A stretch of 64,000 nt of DNA from Streptomyces sp. MMG1121 (GTDB lineage: Bacteria; Actinomycetota; Actinomycetes; Streptomycetales; Streptomycetaceae), in NCBI RefSeq assembly GCF_001280015.1, contig NZ_LGDV01000251.1, positions 1 through 64,000 of the forward strand. Direction: 5' to 3'. Below the pieces are notes generated by a model. It worked only from the letters and a program-made list of their open reading frames with translations. It was not told where the DNA came from and ran no database searches. Shown here in pieces: positions 20,708-29,079 of the stretch (positions within the stretch are counted from its first letter, which is position 1; the number at the start of each line of letters is the position of its first letter). The position numbers were made by a program, and so were the translations under genes.

Positions 20708-21528
20708 CGCCGCTCCTCCTGAACCAGTTCCCGGCGGATCTCCTCCGCCAGCCGGAACGCCATGTGCCGCCGCCATTCGGGCAGTCCGTGGATGTCGTCG
20801 AACCACTCGTCGTCCGCGACGGCCCCCTCGATCGCCGCCCGCAGTGCCCCGGCCGTCGGCGGCAGCGGGAACCACAGCCGCACCGGGCGGACGGTGGCGG
20901 CCGTGACGGTGACCGTGAGCGAGTGGTCGACCGGGTCGAGCGTGCCGATGACGAGGGCGCCGGAGCGGCCCAGGCCGTACAGGGAGACCTGCCGGAACGC
21001 CGTGCGGCAGGCCAGGGCGCGGGCGGGCAGGGTGACCGAGCGCAGCAGCTCGCCCTCAGCGAGGTCCTTGCGGCCGGCCCCGATCACGAAGTCGGCGACC
21101 TTCACCCGGCGGCTGGAGCCGTCCTGGGCGATGAGCAGACAGGTGCCGTCGAGCGCGGACGTGAGGGAGATCATCGGGCCGGCCGGGAGGCCGTTGCACA
21201 GGTTCCCGCCGATCGTGGCCATGTTCCAGATCTTGAACGAGGCGAGGAACGCCCGGCAGCACTGCTCGAACAGGGGAGCCGCGGGGGCGAGGAGATCGCG
21301 GGCGTAGCGCGAGAGCTGGGCGATGGTGCAGGTGGCGGCCAGCTCCAGCGAGCCGTCCGGATGCCGCTGCGCGGGCGTCCAGCCCATGCGGCTCAGGTCC
21401 ACCAGGCGTCGCAGCCAGGGCTGGGGCTCGGAGAACAGATACGTCCCGCCGCCGAGCCAGGCGTCCCCCGGCCGCCAGGGTGCGGGCCGTCCGGCGTCTC
21501 GGATCTCCGCCACGGTGTTCAGGTCCAT
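20704..21528 (-). CDS. FAD-binding subunit of xanthine-dehydrogenase-type enzyme
   Basis: 274 residues of the CO-dehydrogenase/xanthine-dehydrogenase FAD-binding family. The FAD loops are LGGGTYLFSEP and the classic ATIGGNLCNGLPAGPM. It passes electrons from the iron-sulfur clusters to FAD and then to NAD or another acceptor. I chose ATG 21528 (MDLNTVAEI), where the family homology begins. It is the promoter-proximal gene of a two-gene operon with the fused dehydrogenase and is divergent from a PucR-type regulator that probably controls it. Confidence 0.9.
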   Translation of the reverse strand: MDLNTVAEIRDAGRPAPWRPGDAWLGGGTYLFSEPQPWLRRLVDLSRMGWTPAQRHPDGSLELAATCTIAQLSRYARDLLAPAAPLFEQCCRAFLASFKIWNMATIGGNLCNGLPAGPMISLTSALDGTCLLIAQDGSSRRVKVADFVIGAGRKDLAEGELLRSVTLPARALACRTAFRQVSLYGLGRSGALVIGTLDPVDHSLTVTVTAATVRPVRLWFPLPPTAGALRAAIEGAVADDEWFDDIHGLPEWRRHMAFRLAEEIRRELVQEERR

Positions 21529-21738
21529 GGCTGGAAGTGAACCAACGGGAACGGGCCCCGACGACTGGTTCGGGGCACGGAAACGCCGACGCGCGAGGCG
21601 CTGTGACTGGAGGATCAACCAGGAGGCGTTCCACTGTCGCAGGCTGGCATTTACGATGCTTTCTCTCGCACTCGCCTAGTGAATGCGAGAGGCCGGGGGT
21701 TCTGCTCGCCGCCCGGCGGCCGTACGAGGAGCCAGTAC

Positions 21739-23325
21739 ATGCACGTCGAACACCTCCTGGGGGACACCTCCCTCGGTCTGCGCCTGCTGTGGGCGGAGGA
21801 CGCCCTCTTGCGGCGCGAAATCAGCGGAGTGACCGTCACGGATCTGGAGGACCCGGCGCGGTTCGTCCGGCCCGGCGAGGTGGTGCTCAGCGGCCTGGTC
21901 TGGTGGTCGCCCGACGGCGGCTCCGGCAAGGCGGACCGGTTCGTCTCGGCGCTGCGGGACGCGGGGGCCGCCGCCCTGCTCGCGGGCGAGGAGACCCACG
22001 GGAGCGTGCCGGACGACCTGGTCGAGGCGTGCGTGCGCCATGGCGTGCCGGTGGCCGGGGTGCCGGCGCACATCATGTTCCGGGCGATCACGGACACGGT
22101 GTATCTGCGTCAGTGGGGCGGGTTGAGCCGGCATCACGCGCTGCCGGAGAACGCGCGCGTGCGGCTGAGCCGGCTGCTCGCCCAGGAGGCCGGACCGGAC
22201 GCCGTCCTCGCCGAGGCCTTCGCCCATCTCGGTAAAGCCGCCGCATACGTCTTCACGCCGTCGGGCCGTACGGTCGCGGTCACCGAGGGCGCACCGCCGG
22301 TGCCCGCGCGGGAGGCGGTCGCGCTCGCCGCGGACGGCGCCGGGATGACCGCCTCCGTCGACGCCGGCGGCATCTCCCCGTACGAGCGCTGGCTGCTGTA
22401 CGTGCCCGACCCCGACGGCGTCCCGCCGCGCATGCTGCACGAGGTCGCCGCCGTGCTCGCGCACTGCCAGGAGGCCGGCGTGCGGCGCCCCTCGGCCGGG
22501 TTCCGGGCGGCGGACGAACTCGGCACGCTGCTGGCGGCTGGGGACGCGCGGGAGGACGGCACGGTGCAGGCGGCGCTACGGCGGTGCGGGCTGCCGGAGT
22601 CGGGGCCGTACCAGGTGCTCGTCGCGGACGCCGGGACACGGCAGCCAGGGCTGGACGAAGGCGCGCTCGCCGAAGGCGCGTTGCTGGAGATGGCGGGGCA
22701 TGCGGTGGGGGCCGGTGCCCCTGCCCGGTCGGGGGGCGGGGGTGCCGGAGCGGAGCTCGGCGCGGAGGGCGAGTCCGGGGTCGCGGCGGCCGTGGGACGG
22801 TTGCCCGACGGGTGCGCCTTCGCGGTGCTGTCCGGGGTGCCGGCCGGCTGGGCCGACGAGGTCTGGCCGCTGGTCGAGGACTGCGCGCCCGGGGTCGTGC
22901 TGCACGGCGGCACCGGTACGTCCGCCGCGGGGCCCGAGGGGCTCGGCGGCGCGCTGGCGCAGGCCCGTTACGCCCTCACCTCGGCCCGGACCACCGCGCC
23001 CGACGCCTCCCGGCTCACCGACGCCGGCTCCCTCACCAGCCTGGACGCCCTGCTCACCGGTGTACCGGCCGAGGTGCGCACCGCCTACGCCCGTACGGTG
23101 CTCGGTCCGCTGCTGGAGACCGGCCGGCCCGCCATCGCCGTCCTGCTCGGCACGCTGGAGACGTTCCTCGCCTGCGACGGATCCTGGGCGCGTACGGCGC
23201 AGACGCTGCATCTGCACGTCAACACCGTGCACTACCGGGTGGAGCGGATCGAGCGGCTGACCGGACGTGACCTGTCCCGGCTGCGGGACCGGCTCGACCT
23301 GTGGGCGGCGCTGCTGTGCCGCTGA
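21739..23325 (+). CDS. PucR-family transcriptional regulator
   Basis: 528 residues. The N-terminal PucR domain (about 10-130) starts at HVEHLLGDTSLGLRLLWAED and includes GEVVLSGLVWW. A central variable region follows. The C-terminal helix-turn-helix (LETFLACDGSWARTAQTLHL, HVNTVHYRVERIERLTGRDL) is the diagnostic HTH_30 block. PucR of B. subtilis controls purine catabolism, and this gene is divergent from a xanthine-dehydrogenase-type operon, so control of that operon is a reasonable inference. GAGGAG (21726-21731) lies 7 nt before ATG 21739. The 210-nt intergenic gap should hold both promoters. Confidence 0.9.
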   Translation: MHVEHLLGDTSLGLRLLWAEDALLRREISGVTVTDLEDPARFVRPGEVVLSGLVWWSPDGGSGKADRFVSALRDAGAAALLAGEETHGSVPDDLVEACVRHGVPVAGVPAHIMFRAITDTVYLRQWGGLSRHHALPENARVRLSRLLAQEAGPDAVLAEAFAHLGKAAAYVFTPSGRTVAVTEGAPPVPAREAVALAADGAGMTASVDAGGISPYERWLLYVPDPDGVPPRMLHEVAAVLAHCQEAGVRRPSAGFRAADELGTLLAAGDAREDGTVQAALRRCGLPESGPYQVLVADAGTRQPGLDEGALAEGALLEMAGHAVGAGAPARSGGGGAGAELGAEGESGVAAAVGRLPDGCAFAVLSGVPAGWADEVWPLVEDCAPGVVLHGGTGTSAAGPEGLGGALAQARYALTSARTTAPDASRLTDAGSLTSLDALLTGVPAEVRTAYARTVLGPLLETGRPAIAVLLGTLETFLACDGSWARTAQTLHLHVNTVHYRVERIERLTGRDLSRLRDRLDLWAALLCR

Positions 23326-23335
23326 CGGCCCCGGG

Positions 23336-23731
23336 TCAGACGCGGTCGATGTGCACGTTCGTGGACTTCACGCGCGCGGTGGCCTCCATGCCGACCTCCA
23401 GGCCCAGTTCCTCTACGGCCTCCCGCGTCAGCAGCGAGACCAGCCGGTGCGGGCCCGCCTGGATCTCCACCTGGGCGGCGACGTCGCCGAGCTTGATCGC
23501 CGTGACGATGCCGGGAAAGGCGTTGCGCACGGAGGTGTAGGAGGCGTCCTCCTCCCCGCCGACCGTCTTGGCCAGTTCGACCGAGAACGCGGCGAGGTCC
23601 CTGCCGTCGATGAGCCGCCGTCCGGCCTCGTCGCGATGGGTGGCCATCCGGCCCGCGTCGGCCCAGCGGCGGGCGGTGTCCGGGCTCACGCCGAGCAGCC
23701 GCGCCGCCTGGCCGATCGTGTAGGACTGCAT
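23336..23731 (-). CDS. MerR/Xis-type HTH fused to a TOBE domain, candidate molybdate-responsive regulator
   Basis: 131 residues. The N-terminal 45 residues are a MerR/excisionase helix-turn-helix (YTIGQAARLLGVSPDTARRW). After a short linker, residues about 65-131 form a single Mop/TOBE domain (SVRNAFPGIVTAIKLGDVAA, GMEATARVKSTNVHIDRV). This is the architecture of a one-component molybdate sensor, analogous in logic to ModE but with a different DNA-binding domain. An alternative start is GTG 23740. It lies 6 kb from modA and the molybdoenzyme genes and next to the PucR gene. A perfect inverted repeat lies upstream at 23790-23807. Molybdate sensing is inferred from domains. Confidence 0.88.
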   Translation of the reverse strand: MQSYTIGQAARLLGVSPDTARRWADAGRMATHRDEAGRRLIDGRDLAAFSVELAKTVGGEEDASYTSVRNAFPGIVTAIKLGDVAAQVEIQAGPHRLVSLLTREAVEELGLEVGMEATARVKSTNVHIDRV

Positions 23732-23789
23732 GCCGGTCACGATAGGGCCACACGCAGGGAACCGTGGACGTGGGGTTGGCCGTTGGGTA

Positions 23790-23807
23790 TAACGCGATAT
23801 AGCGTTA
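23790..23807. promoter_or_regulatory. Inverted repeat in divergent promoter, candidate operator
   Basis: TAACGC (23790-23795) and GCGTTA (23802-23807) flank GATATA, giving an 18-bp dyad between the HTH-TOBE gene and the DUF1707 gene. It overlaps TATAAC (23788-23793), a plausible -10 hexamer for the rightward gene. Binding by the adjacent regulator is an inference. Confidence 0.5.
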
Positions 23808-23856
23808 GTTCGTGACGGTGGATCCCTGCGGGGACGTTCTGAGACGGGGTGAGGGC

Positions 23857-24462
23857 ATGGCGGCCGACATGGTCGACGCGGACGTGCCGACGGGGCTGCG
23901 TGCCTCGCATGCGGACCGGGACCGGGTGGTGGAGGTGCTGGCGGCCGCCGCGGGCGACGGCCGGCTCACCGCCGAGGAGCTGGACGAGCGGGTCGCGGCC
24001 GCGCTGTCGGCGCGTACGCTCGGGCAGCTGGCGGTCCTCACGGCAGACCTGCCGCAGGAGGCGGGCGCCGCACCGGCTTCGGCTCCGGCGTCCGCGCCGG
24101 CCAAGGACATCGCCCGCATCGAGCAGCGGGGCGCGGCGGCCGTGCGCGCGGGCGGCTGGGCGGTGCCGCGCCGGATGGAGATCGAGTCCGCCTGGGGAGA
24201 CGTGACCCTGGACTTCTCCGACGCGGTGATCACGTACGACACGCTGGGCATCGACCTGGACATGCGCGGCGGCACCCTGCGGCTGATCACCCGGCCCGGT
24301 GTGCTCGTGGACGCCGACTTCCTGGTCAGGGACTACGTCAAGACCAAGGTCCGGCCGCCCGGCGATCCCGAGGCGCCGGTCGTGCTCCGCGTGGAGATAC
24401 GGGGGCGGCTCGGCATGGGGCGGCTGGAGGTACGGCCGCCCAGGCGCTGGTTCGGCAGGTAG
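23857..24462 (+). CDS. DUF1707 domain protein
   Basis: 201 residues. The N-terminal DUF1707 block (LRASHADRDRVVEVLAAAAG, DGRLTAEELDERVAAALSAR) is diagnostic of this actinobacterial family. An Ala/Pro linker follows, then a C-terminal beta-rich region (RMEIESAWGDVTLDFSDAVI) resembling cell-wall-active antibiotic-response type domains. No transmembrane segment is present. The function is unknown. ATG 23857 is chosen; GTG 23812 is in frame and would lie about 20 nt after the -10-like TATAAC. It is divergent from the HTH-TOBE gene across an 18-bp dyad. Confidence 0.82.
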   Translation: MAADMVDADVPTGLRASHADRDRVVEVLAAAAGDGRLTAEELDERVAAALSARTLGQLAVLTADLPQEAGAAPASAPASAPAKDIARIEQRGAAAVRAGGWAVPRRMEIESAWGDVTLDFSDAVITYDTLGIDLDMRGGTLRLITRPGVLVDADFLVRDYVKTKVRPPGDPEAPVVLRVEIRGRLGMGRLEVRPPRRWFGR

Positions 24463-24513
24463 GACGCGCCGCGCGCCCCTGTCCCGACGCGTCCGTCCGC
24501 GGCGTGTCCCGCC

Positions 24514-26469
24514 TCAGCCGGTGTGCACCCGCGGCCGGCGGCTCCGGTTCGGTTCCGCCTCGCGCAGTACCTCTCGGGTGACCGGGGCGACCTCGCCCTG
24601 GCCGAAGAGGAAGAAGCGCAGGAAGTTGGCGAACGGGTTGCCCTCGGTCCACTCGAAGTACATGTGCGGGGTGCAGTTCGTCATGTCACGGACGTGGAGG
24701 AGGAGCGCGGCCAGGGCGTTCGGGATGGACGCGGACTCCAGGGTCAGCACCCGGTAGCGGCCGTGCAGGACCTCGCCGCACACGGTCAGGCTCGCTTCGA
24801 ACTCGGACGGGTCGGTGACCGTGACCTCGACGAAGACGAAGTCCTCCTGCTCCGGCATGTCGTTGTCGGCGCGGATCTGCTCGATCTTGTCGCGGTACTC
24901 GGCCTTGTCGCGGTGACCGGGCTCGTTGGCGATGAACCGTATCTTCCGGCTGGCCATGTCCCGGATGAATCGTTCCGCCAGAGGATCGAACGTCACGCTG
25001 GTGACGCGCAGCTCGAAGGCGCGGGCCAGCCGGGAGAGCAGCGAGACCAGGATGATGCCGACGATGAAGCAGGCACCGATCTTCACACCGTCCGGGCGCT
25101 CGATGACGTTCACGACGGTCGTGTACACGAACACCGCCGCGATCACGCCGAACCCGATGGTCCACTTGCGCTGTCCGGCCTTGCGCGCCGCGATGGTGAC
25201 CGCGATCGCCGCGGAGGTGATGAGCACCAGTACACCGGTGGCGTAGGCGCCGCCCTGCGCGTCGACGTTGGCGTCGAAGAGCCAGGTGACCAGGAAGGCG
25301 ATGAGGGTGAAGACGATGACCATCGGGCGCACGGCGCGGGCCCAGTGCGGGGCCATGCCGTAGCGGGGCAGGTAGCGCGGCATCAGATTGAGCAGGCCGG
25401 CCATGGCCGAGGCGCCGGCGAACCACAGGATCGCGATGGTCGAGACGTCGTAGACCGTGCCGAAGGCGTTGCCGAGGTACTCGTGGGCGAGGTAGGCGAG
25501 CGCGCGTCCGTTGGCCGGGCCCCCGGTCTTGAAGGCGCTCTCCGGGATGAGCAGCGTGGTGATGAAGCTGGAGGTGATCAGGAAGCAGCTCATGATCAGC
25601 GCGGCCGTGGTGAGCAGCTTCTTCGTGTCCCGGATCCGGCCGGTCGGCTTCTCCTCGGTGTCGTCCGGGTCGCCCTGGACGTGCGGCATGACGGCGACGC
25701 CGGTCTCGAAGCCGGAGAGGCCGAGCGCGAGTTTGGGGAAGACGATCAGCGCCAGGCCGATCATGACGAAGACGTTGCCGTGCTGCGCGGTCAGTGCGCT
25801 GGACCAGTCGGTGATGACGTGTCCCGCGGTGACCACGTGGTACAGGCCGACGATCACGACGACGACGTTCAGCGCGAGGTAGATGCCGACCAGCGCGGTC
25901 GCGACGCCGATCGCCTCCAGGAAGCCCTTGAGGAACACCGCGCCGAGCAGCGCCACCAGGATCAGGGTGATCACCATCTGCCGGCCGTGCAGGAACTCGG
26001 TCAGATGCGGGTTCTCCACCAGGTGGGTGGAGGCGTCGGCGGCCGAGAGGGTGATGGTGATGAGGAAGTCGGTGGCGGCGAAGCCGAGCAGCGTGAGCAC
26101 GAAGAGTTTGCCCTGCCAGAAGGACAGCAGCCGCTCCAGCATGGCGATCGAGCCCTCGCCGTGCGGGCTCTCCTCGGCGACCCGGCGGTACACCGGGAGC
26201 GCGCCGGCGAGGGTGACGATGACGAGGACGATGGTCGCGATCGGGCCCAGCAGTCCGGCCGCGAGCGCCGCGATGCCCGGCTGGTAGCCGAGGGTGGAGA
26301 AGTAGTCGACACCGGTCAGGCACATCACGCGCCACCAGCGCTGGCCCTTGTGCTCGGGCTCCGGCTGGGCGTGGGGACCCGTGTGGCCGCCGTGCTTGCC
26401 CATGTCGGACAGCCCCTCCAGCATCCAGGCGCGCAAACGACTGGGAGGGGGGTGTTCGGTCGTGGCCAT
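24514..26469 (-). CDS. APC-superfamily transporter, KUP/KimA-like
   Basis: 651 residues with about 12 predicted membrane helices (residues 50-490) and a 160-residue cytoplasmic C-terminal domain ([20 protein letters not shown] onward). The amphipathic start [20 protein letters not shown] and the [16 protein letters not shown] segment resemble APC transporters of the KimA/KUP type that import potassium with protons. Other members carry amino acids. AGGAG (26477-26481) lies 7 nt before ATG. Two 8-bp direct repeats at 26575-26593 lie upstream with 11-bp periodicity. The adjacent universal stress protein gene is on the same strand further upstream. Substrate is undetermined. Confidence 0.8.
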   Translation of the reverse strand: MATTEHPPPSRLRAWMLEGLSDMGKHGGHTGPHAQPEPEHKGQRWWRVMCLTGVDYFSTLGYQPGIAALAAGLLGPIATIVLVIVTLAGALPVYRRVAEESPHGEGSIAMLERLLSFWQGKLFVLTLLGFAATDFLITITLSAADASTHLVENPHLTEFLHGRQMVITLILVALLGAVFLKGFLEAIGVATALVGIYLALNVVVVIVGLYHVVTAGHVITDWSSALTAQHGNVFVMIGLALIVFPKLALGLSGFETGVAVMPHVQGDPDDTEEKPTGRIRDTKKLLTTAALIMSCFLITSSFITTLLIPESAFKTGGPANGRALAYLAHEYLGNAFGTVYDVSTIAILWFAGASAMAGLLNLMPRYLPRYGMAPHWARAVRPMVIVFTLIAFLVTWLFDANVDAQGGAYATGVLVLITSAAIAVTIAARKAGQRKWTIGFGVIAAVFVYTTVVNVIERPDGVKIGACFIVGIILVSLLSRLARAFELRVTSVTFDPLAERFIRDMASRKIRFIANEPGHRDKAEYRDKIEQIRADNDMPEQEDFVFVEVTVTDPSEFEASLTVCGEVLHGRYRVLTLESASIPNALAALLLHVRDMTNCTPHMYFEWTEGNPFANFLRFFLFGQGEVAPVTREVLREAEPNRSRRPRVHTG

Positions 26470-26939
26470 CGGCGTGCTCCTGTGTGCGGCTCAGCTCTTT
26501 CCGGCCATCACGCGGACGGCCGCACCAGCGTAAGCGGAGAGTGACGTCTGGGCCCATGGATCTCGACTCGGTGGGCGTCAAGCTTGCGTTAAGAATGACC
26601 CGCGGGTACCCGCGGCGCATCAAGAAGCGCCGGCCGGGGTTCCGGCCTGGAACACGGTCATGCGGGTGGCGTGCCATGTCGTCGGTTCGCGGTCGTGGCC
26701 CGGTGTGCTGTCTTGGCGGTGTCCTGACGGCGACGGGGCGGTTTCCTGACGGCGTCGCGGTGCCCGACGACGGCCCGTCGACCCGGCGCGTGACCACGGT
26801 GCGTGACCACGGTCCGCCGCCTCCAGGGCCGCGCCGATCGGTGGCGGAGGCCGCGCCGCTCCGGCCGGCGGCGGCCGGGCCGCCCTCCCCGGTGGCGCAG
26901 GCCCGGCCGGGCTCACCGGTGCCGGATGCGCGGCCGCGC
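26470..26939. other. 470-bp non-coding interval
   Basis: I see no convincing gene here. It contains the permease promoter region with 11-bp-phased direct repeats (26575-26593), a perfect 14-bp palindrome CGCGGGTACCCGCG (26601-26614) and a 13-bp tandem repeat GCGTGACCACGGT (26788-26800 and 26801-26813). The open frames across it show no recognisable domain and no consistent codon bias. Confidence 0.6.
26575..26593 (-). promoter_or_regulatory. Direct-repeat operator candidate upstream of the APC transporter
   Basis: On the coding (minus) strand the sequence reads CTTAACGC-AAG-CTTGACGC: two 8-mers differing at one position with an 11-bp period. Such spacing is typical of binding sites for OmpR/PhoB-type response regulators. 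It lies about 105 nt upstream of the transporter start. Confidence 0.45.
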
Positions 26940-27470
26940 TCACAGGCGCCGGATGTCCATGCGCAGGTGCCATGTGTTCCGCCGGTGGACGGACAGCAGC
27001 TCGGACTGGAGCGGGGACGGGGGCACCGCGAGAACCGGGCAGATCGCGTGGGCCAGGCAGTGCCGGGAGACGCGGCCGGAGAAGGCGCGGTGCAGTCCGC
27101 GCCGTCCCGCGCCCACGACCAGGACGTCGTCCTCGCGGTCCGCGGTAGCCACCAGCGCGGGACCCGGGGCGCCGCGGACGACGACGGCGCACATGGGCAC
27201 CCCGGGGCCGTCCCCGCCGAAGATCTCGTCGAGCACCGCGGCCAACCGCTGTCCGGCCAGCCGCTGCCACTCCTCGACCAGCAGACCGCCCGCCGGGGAG
27301 CGGCGCGCGGCAGGGTCACCGCCGGGCGGCTCCCAGGCCAGCACCGGCCACAACTCCGCTCCCAGGCGGCGGGCCACCGCGGTGGCCCGCCGCAGGGCCG
27401 TGACGCTGCCCAGGGAGCCGCTCACACCGACCACCACCCGCGCCGCTACCGAGGCGTCGTAACCGGACAT
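26940..27470 (-). CDS. Universal stress protein (UspA) family
   Basis: 176 residues with one Usp domain. ARVVVGVSGSLGSVTALRRA is the N-terminal strand-loop-helix. The C-terminal nucleotide-binding pattern G-x2-G-x9-G-S/T appears as VVGAGRRGLHRAFSGRVSRH, followed by CPVLAVP. The Ser in the binding loop suggests an ATP-binding member. A 25-residue C-terminal extension (QSELLSVHRRNTWHLRMDIR) is unusual. ATG 27470 (MSGYDAS) is the family-consistent start. Role in stress or dormancy is inferred from the family. Confidence 0.87.
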   Translation of the reverse strand: MSGYDASVAARVVVGVSGSLGSVTALRRATAVARRLGAELWPVLAWEPPGGDPAARRSPAGGLLVEEWQRLAGQRLAAVLDEIFGGDGPGVPMCAVVVRGAPGPALVATADREDDVLVVGAGRRGLHRAFSGRVSRHCLAHAICPVLAVPPSPLQSELLSVHRRNTWHLRMDIRRL

Positions 27471-27670
27471 CGCTCCACCGCTCCTCGCGTCCTGGCGGGC
27501 GACGCCGGGTGATGCGCGCGGACGTTCCCGCCTGCAAGGCCCTTGCTTCCTTCCATCCCACCCCCGCACGGGCGATTCGACCAGCCGGGGCGGGCGCGGT
27601 TCTCCGCGTCCCCACGGGTTTTCCCGTCCCTCCGACCCGCCGCCCCGCGACTGGGATTCGGCTCCACCAT

Positions 27671-27681
27671 CGAAACTTTCG
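27671..27681. promoter_or_regulatory. CGAAA-N-TTTCG palindrome (first copy)
   Basis: CGAAACTTTCG is a perfect 11-bp palindrome in the gap before the GH43 remnants. The same motif recurs at 28234-28244. LacI-family regulators of Streptomyces xylan genes bind CGAA-N-TTCG-type dyads (recalled for BxlR of S. thermoviolaceus). It is likely a relict operator. Confidence 0.6.
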
Positions 27682-27723
27682 GACGGCCTGAGGGGCGAGC
27701 CGTGCGGGCCTGCGGGAACCCCG

Positions 27724-27928
27724 TCATCCCCGCGGTTTCGGGTGCCGGTTCGCGCGGATGTCGACGGCCGGCGTGACCGGGCCCGCCGGTACGGGATGTT
27801 CGGCGACGCGCTCGTGCAGCGGGCCGATCCGGGCGAGCACGGCCGCCGTTCCCCAGGCCACCTCCAGGTCGTGGTGATGCCCCTCGTCCAGCCGGACCGA
27901 CAGTCCGGCCCGGCAGACGCTCGGGTCG
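27724..27928 (-). pseudogene. GH43 glycosidase C-terminal domain fragment, inverted
   Basis: On the minus strand an open stretch reads AGLSVRLDEGHHHDLEVAWG, then VLARIGPLHERVAEHPVPAG and AVDIRAN before running to a TGA. This matches the beta-sandwich C-terminal domain of GH43 beta-xylosidase/arabinofuranosidase proteins. It lacks a start codon, the catalytic propeller and the last strands. The missing final piece is found immediately next door on the opposite strand (27933-28078), implying a local inversion within a dead gene. Assignment is by recognition of family sequence only. Confidence 0.75.
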
Positions 27929-27932
27929 GGGT

Positions 27933-28078
27933 GGGAAGCCGAACTGGACGGCCGCTATCCGTCCACCGAAGTGGCCACCGGATTCACCGGTCGTGTCCTC
28001 GGGATGTACGTCACCGAGGGCCGTGCGGCCTTCGACTGGTCCGACTGCGCGCCCGCGACCTCGTGCACGACACCTTGA
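27933..28078 (+). pseudogene. GH43 glycosidase extreme C-terminus fragment
   Basis: The plus strand reads WEAELDGRYPSTEVATGF, then TGRVLGMYVTEGRAAFDW, and stops at a TGA ending 28078. GH43 two-domain enzymes end with almost exactly this sequence. In an intact gene it would follow the domain encoded by the adjacent minus-strand fragment after a gap of some 20-30 residues. It has no start and cannot make a functional protein. Confidence 0.78.
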
Positions 28079-28233
28079 CGCTCCTCACGCCCCTTTCTGG
28101 AGTCGCGGTTAGGAACGTTCGGGGTTTTAGTCAAATGTTTCGGCCCACCGGGATGCGGTGAATGCTCCGGCGGCCTTCGATCGCTCTTTGATGGCCCCCG
28201 CACTCTCAGTCGGAACCCTCTCCACGGCAACTC

Positions 28234-28244
28234 CGAAAGTTTCG
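28234..28244. promoter_or_regulatory. CGAAA-N-TTTCG palindrome (second copy)
   Basis: CGAAAGTTTCG is a perfect 11-bp palindrome ending at the GAAGGAG ribosome-binding site of the relict sugar-binding protein gene (start ATG 28254 or 28257). Its position would block transcription or early elongation. With the copy at 27671-27681 it marks a former LacI-type regulon member. Confidence 0.65.
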
Positions 28245-28253
28245 AAGGAGCGC

Positions 28254-29066
28254 ATGATGGGCGACCCTGCACTGTCCCGCCGCGGCCTCCGTCGCTGCCG
28301 GTCTCGGTATGACCGCACTCGGCGGCTGCGGCGGCGACTCGGACGGAGGGTCGTCCTCGGGGACGACCTCGATCGAATGGTGGAACATCTCCACGACCAA
28401 CCCGGCCAAGGACGTCTGGGCCGGGTTGGCCAAGCAGTTCGAGGCACGGAATCCCAAGGTCAGGATAAAGATCGTCCAGTTGGAGAACGAGGCCTACAAG
28501 TCGAAGATGGCCGCGCTGGCCGCCTCCGGGAAGCTGCCGGACATCTTCCACACCTGGGGCGGCGGCGTCCTGGAGCAGCAGGTCGGCGCCGGGCTCGTCG
28601 AGGACCTCACCGACAGCACGAAGGCCTGGGCCGGCGGCATGCTGCCGGTGGCGCGGCAGCCGTACCTCCTGGACGGCAAGCAGTACGGCATCCCGTTCGA
28701 CATCGGCATGGTCGGCTTCTGGTACAACAAGGCACTCTTCAAGAAGGCCGGGATCGGTGCGCCTCCGACCGCGTGGAGCGGATTCCTGGACGCCGTACGG
28801 AAGCTCAAGTCCGCCGGTGTCACCCCGCTCGCCCTCGCGGGCAAGGAGAAGTGGCCCGGTATGTACTACTGGGCCTGTCTGGCGATGCGCACCGCCGGTG
28901 TCGACGCGCTCCGGAAGGCCGGGGAAAGCAAGGACTTCACCGGCTCCGGGTTCGTGTCGGCCGGACAGCATGTGAAGGACCTGGTGGATCTCCAGCCGTT
29001 CCAGAAGGGCCTTCTGGGCGCCTCGTACCTCCACCCCGACCGGGCAGGCCGCGAGCGTCGGCACAA
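28254..29066 (+). pseudogene. Sugar ABC transporter binding lipoprotein, frameshifted and truncated
   Basis: The remnant starts at ATG 28254 with RBS GAAGGAG (28244-28250) and a signal start (GDPALSRRGL). The frame then shifts near 28290. In another frame it resumes ASVAAGLGMTALGGCGGDS with a lipobox, and the solute-binding fold continues well (EWWNISTTNPAKDVWAGLAK, GKLPDIFHTWGGG, YGIPFDIGMVGFWYNKALF). A one-base shift near 29028 moves the frame again to STPTGQAASVGT, after which the last third of the protein is absent. The family (MalE/BxlE-like) binds xylo- or cello-oligosaccharides. The sequence joins directly to a permease fragment. Confidence 0.85.
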
Positions 29067-29079
29067 CCCCGTCGGGCTT

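Noticed and set aside
23790..23807. Identification of the dyad as a ModE box
   Set aside because: The E. coli ModE site has CGTTAT...ATAACG half-sites facing the other way. Only the presence of a dyad is supported.
24523..26544. A 673-codon plus-strand frame over the transporter
   Set aside because: It is the Asp/Glu/Gly/Val-rich antisense shadow of the APC transporter, with no signal or domain.
26470..26620. A c-di-AMP (ydaO-type) riboswitch upstream of the transporter, as for B. subtilis kimA
   Set aside because: I could not find the conserved core sequence blocks of that riboswitch on the minus strand.
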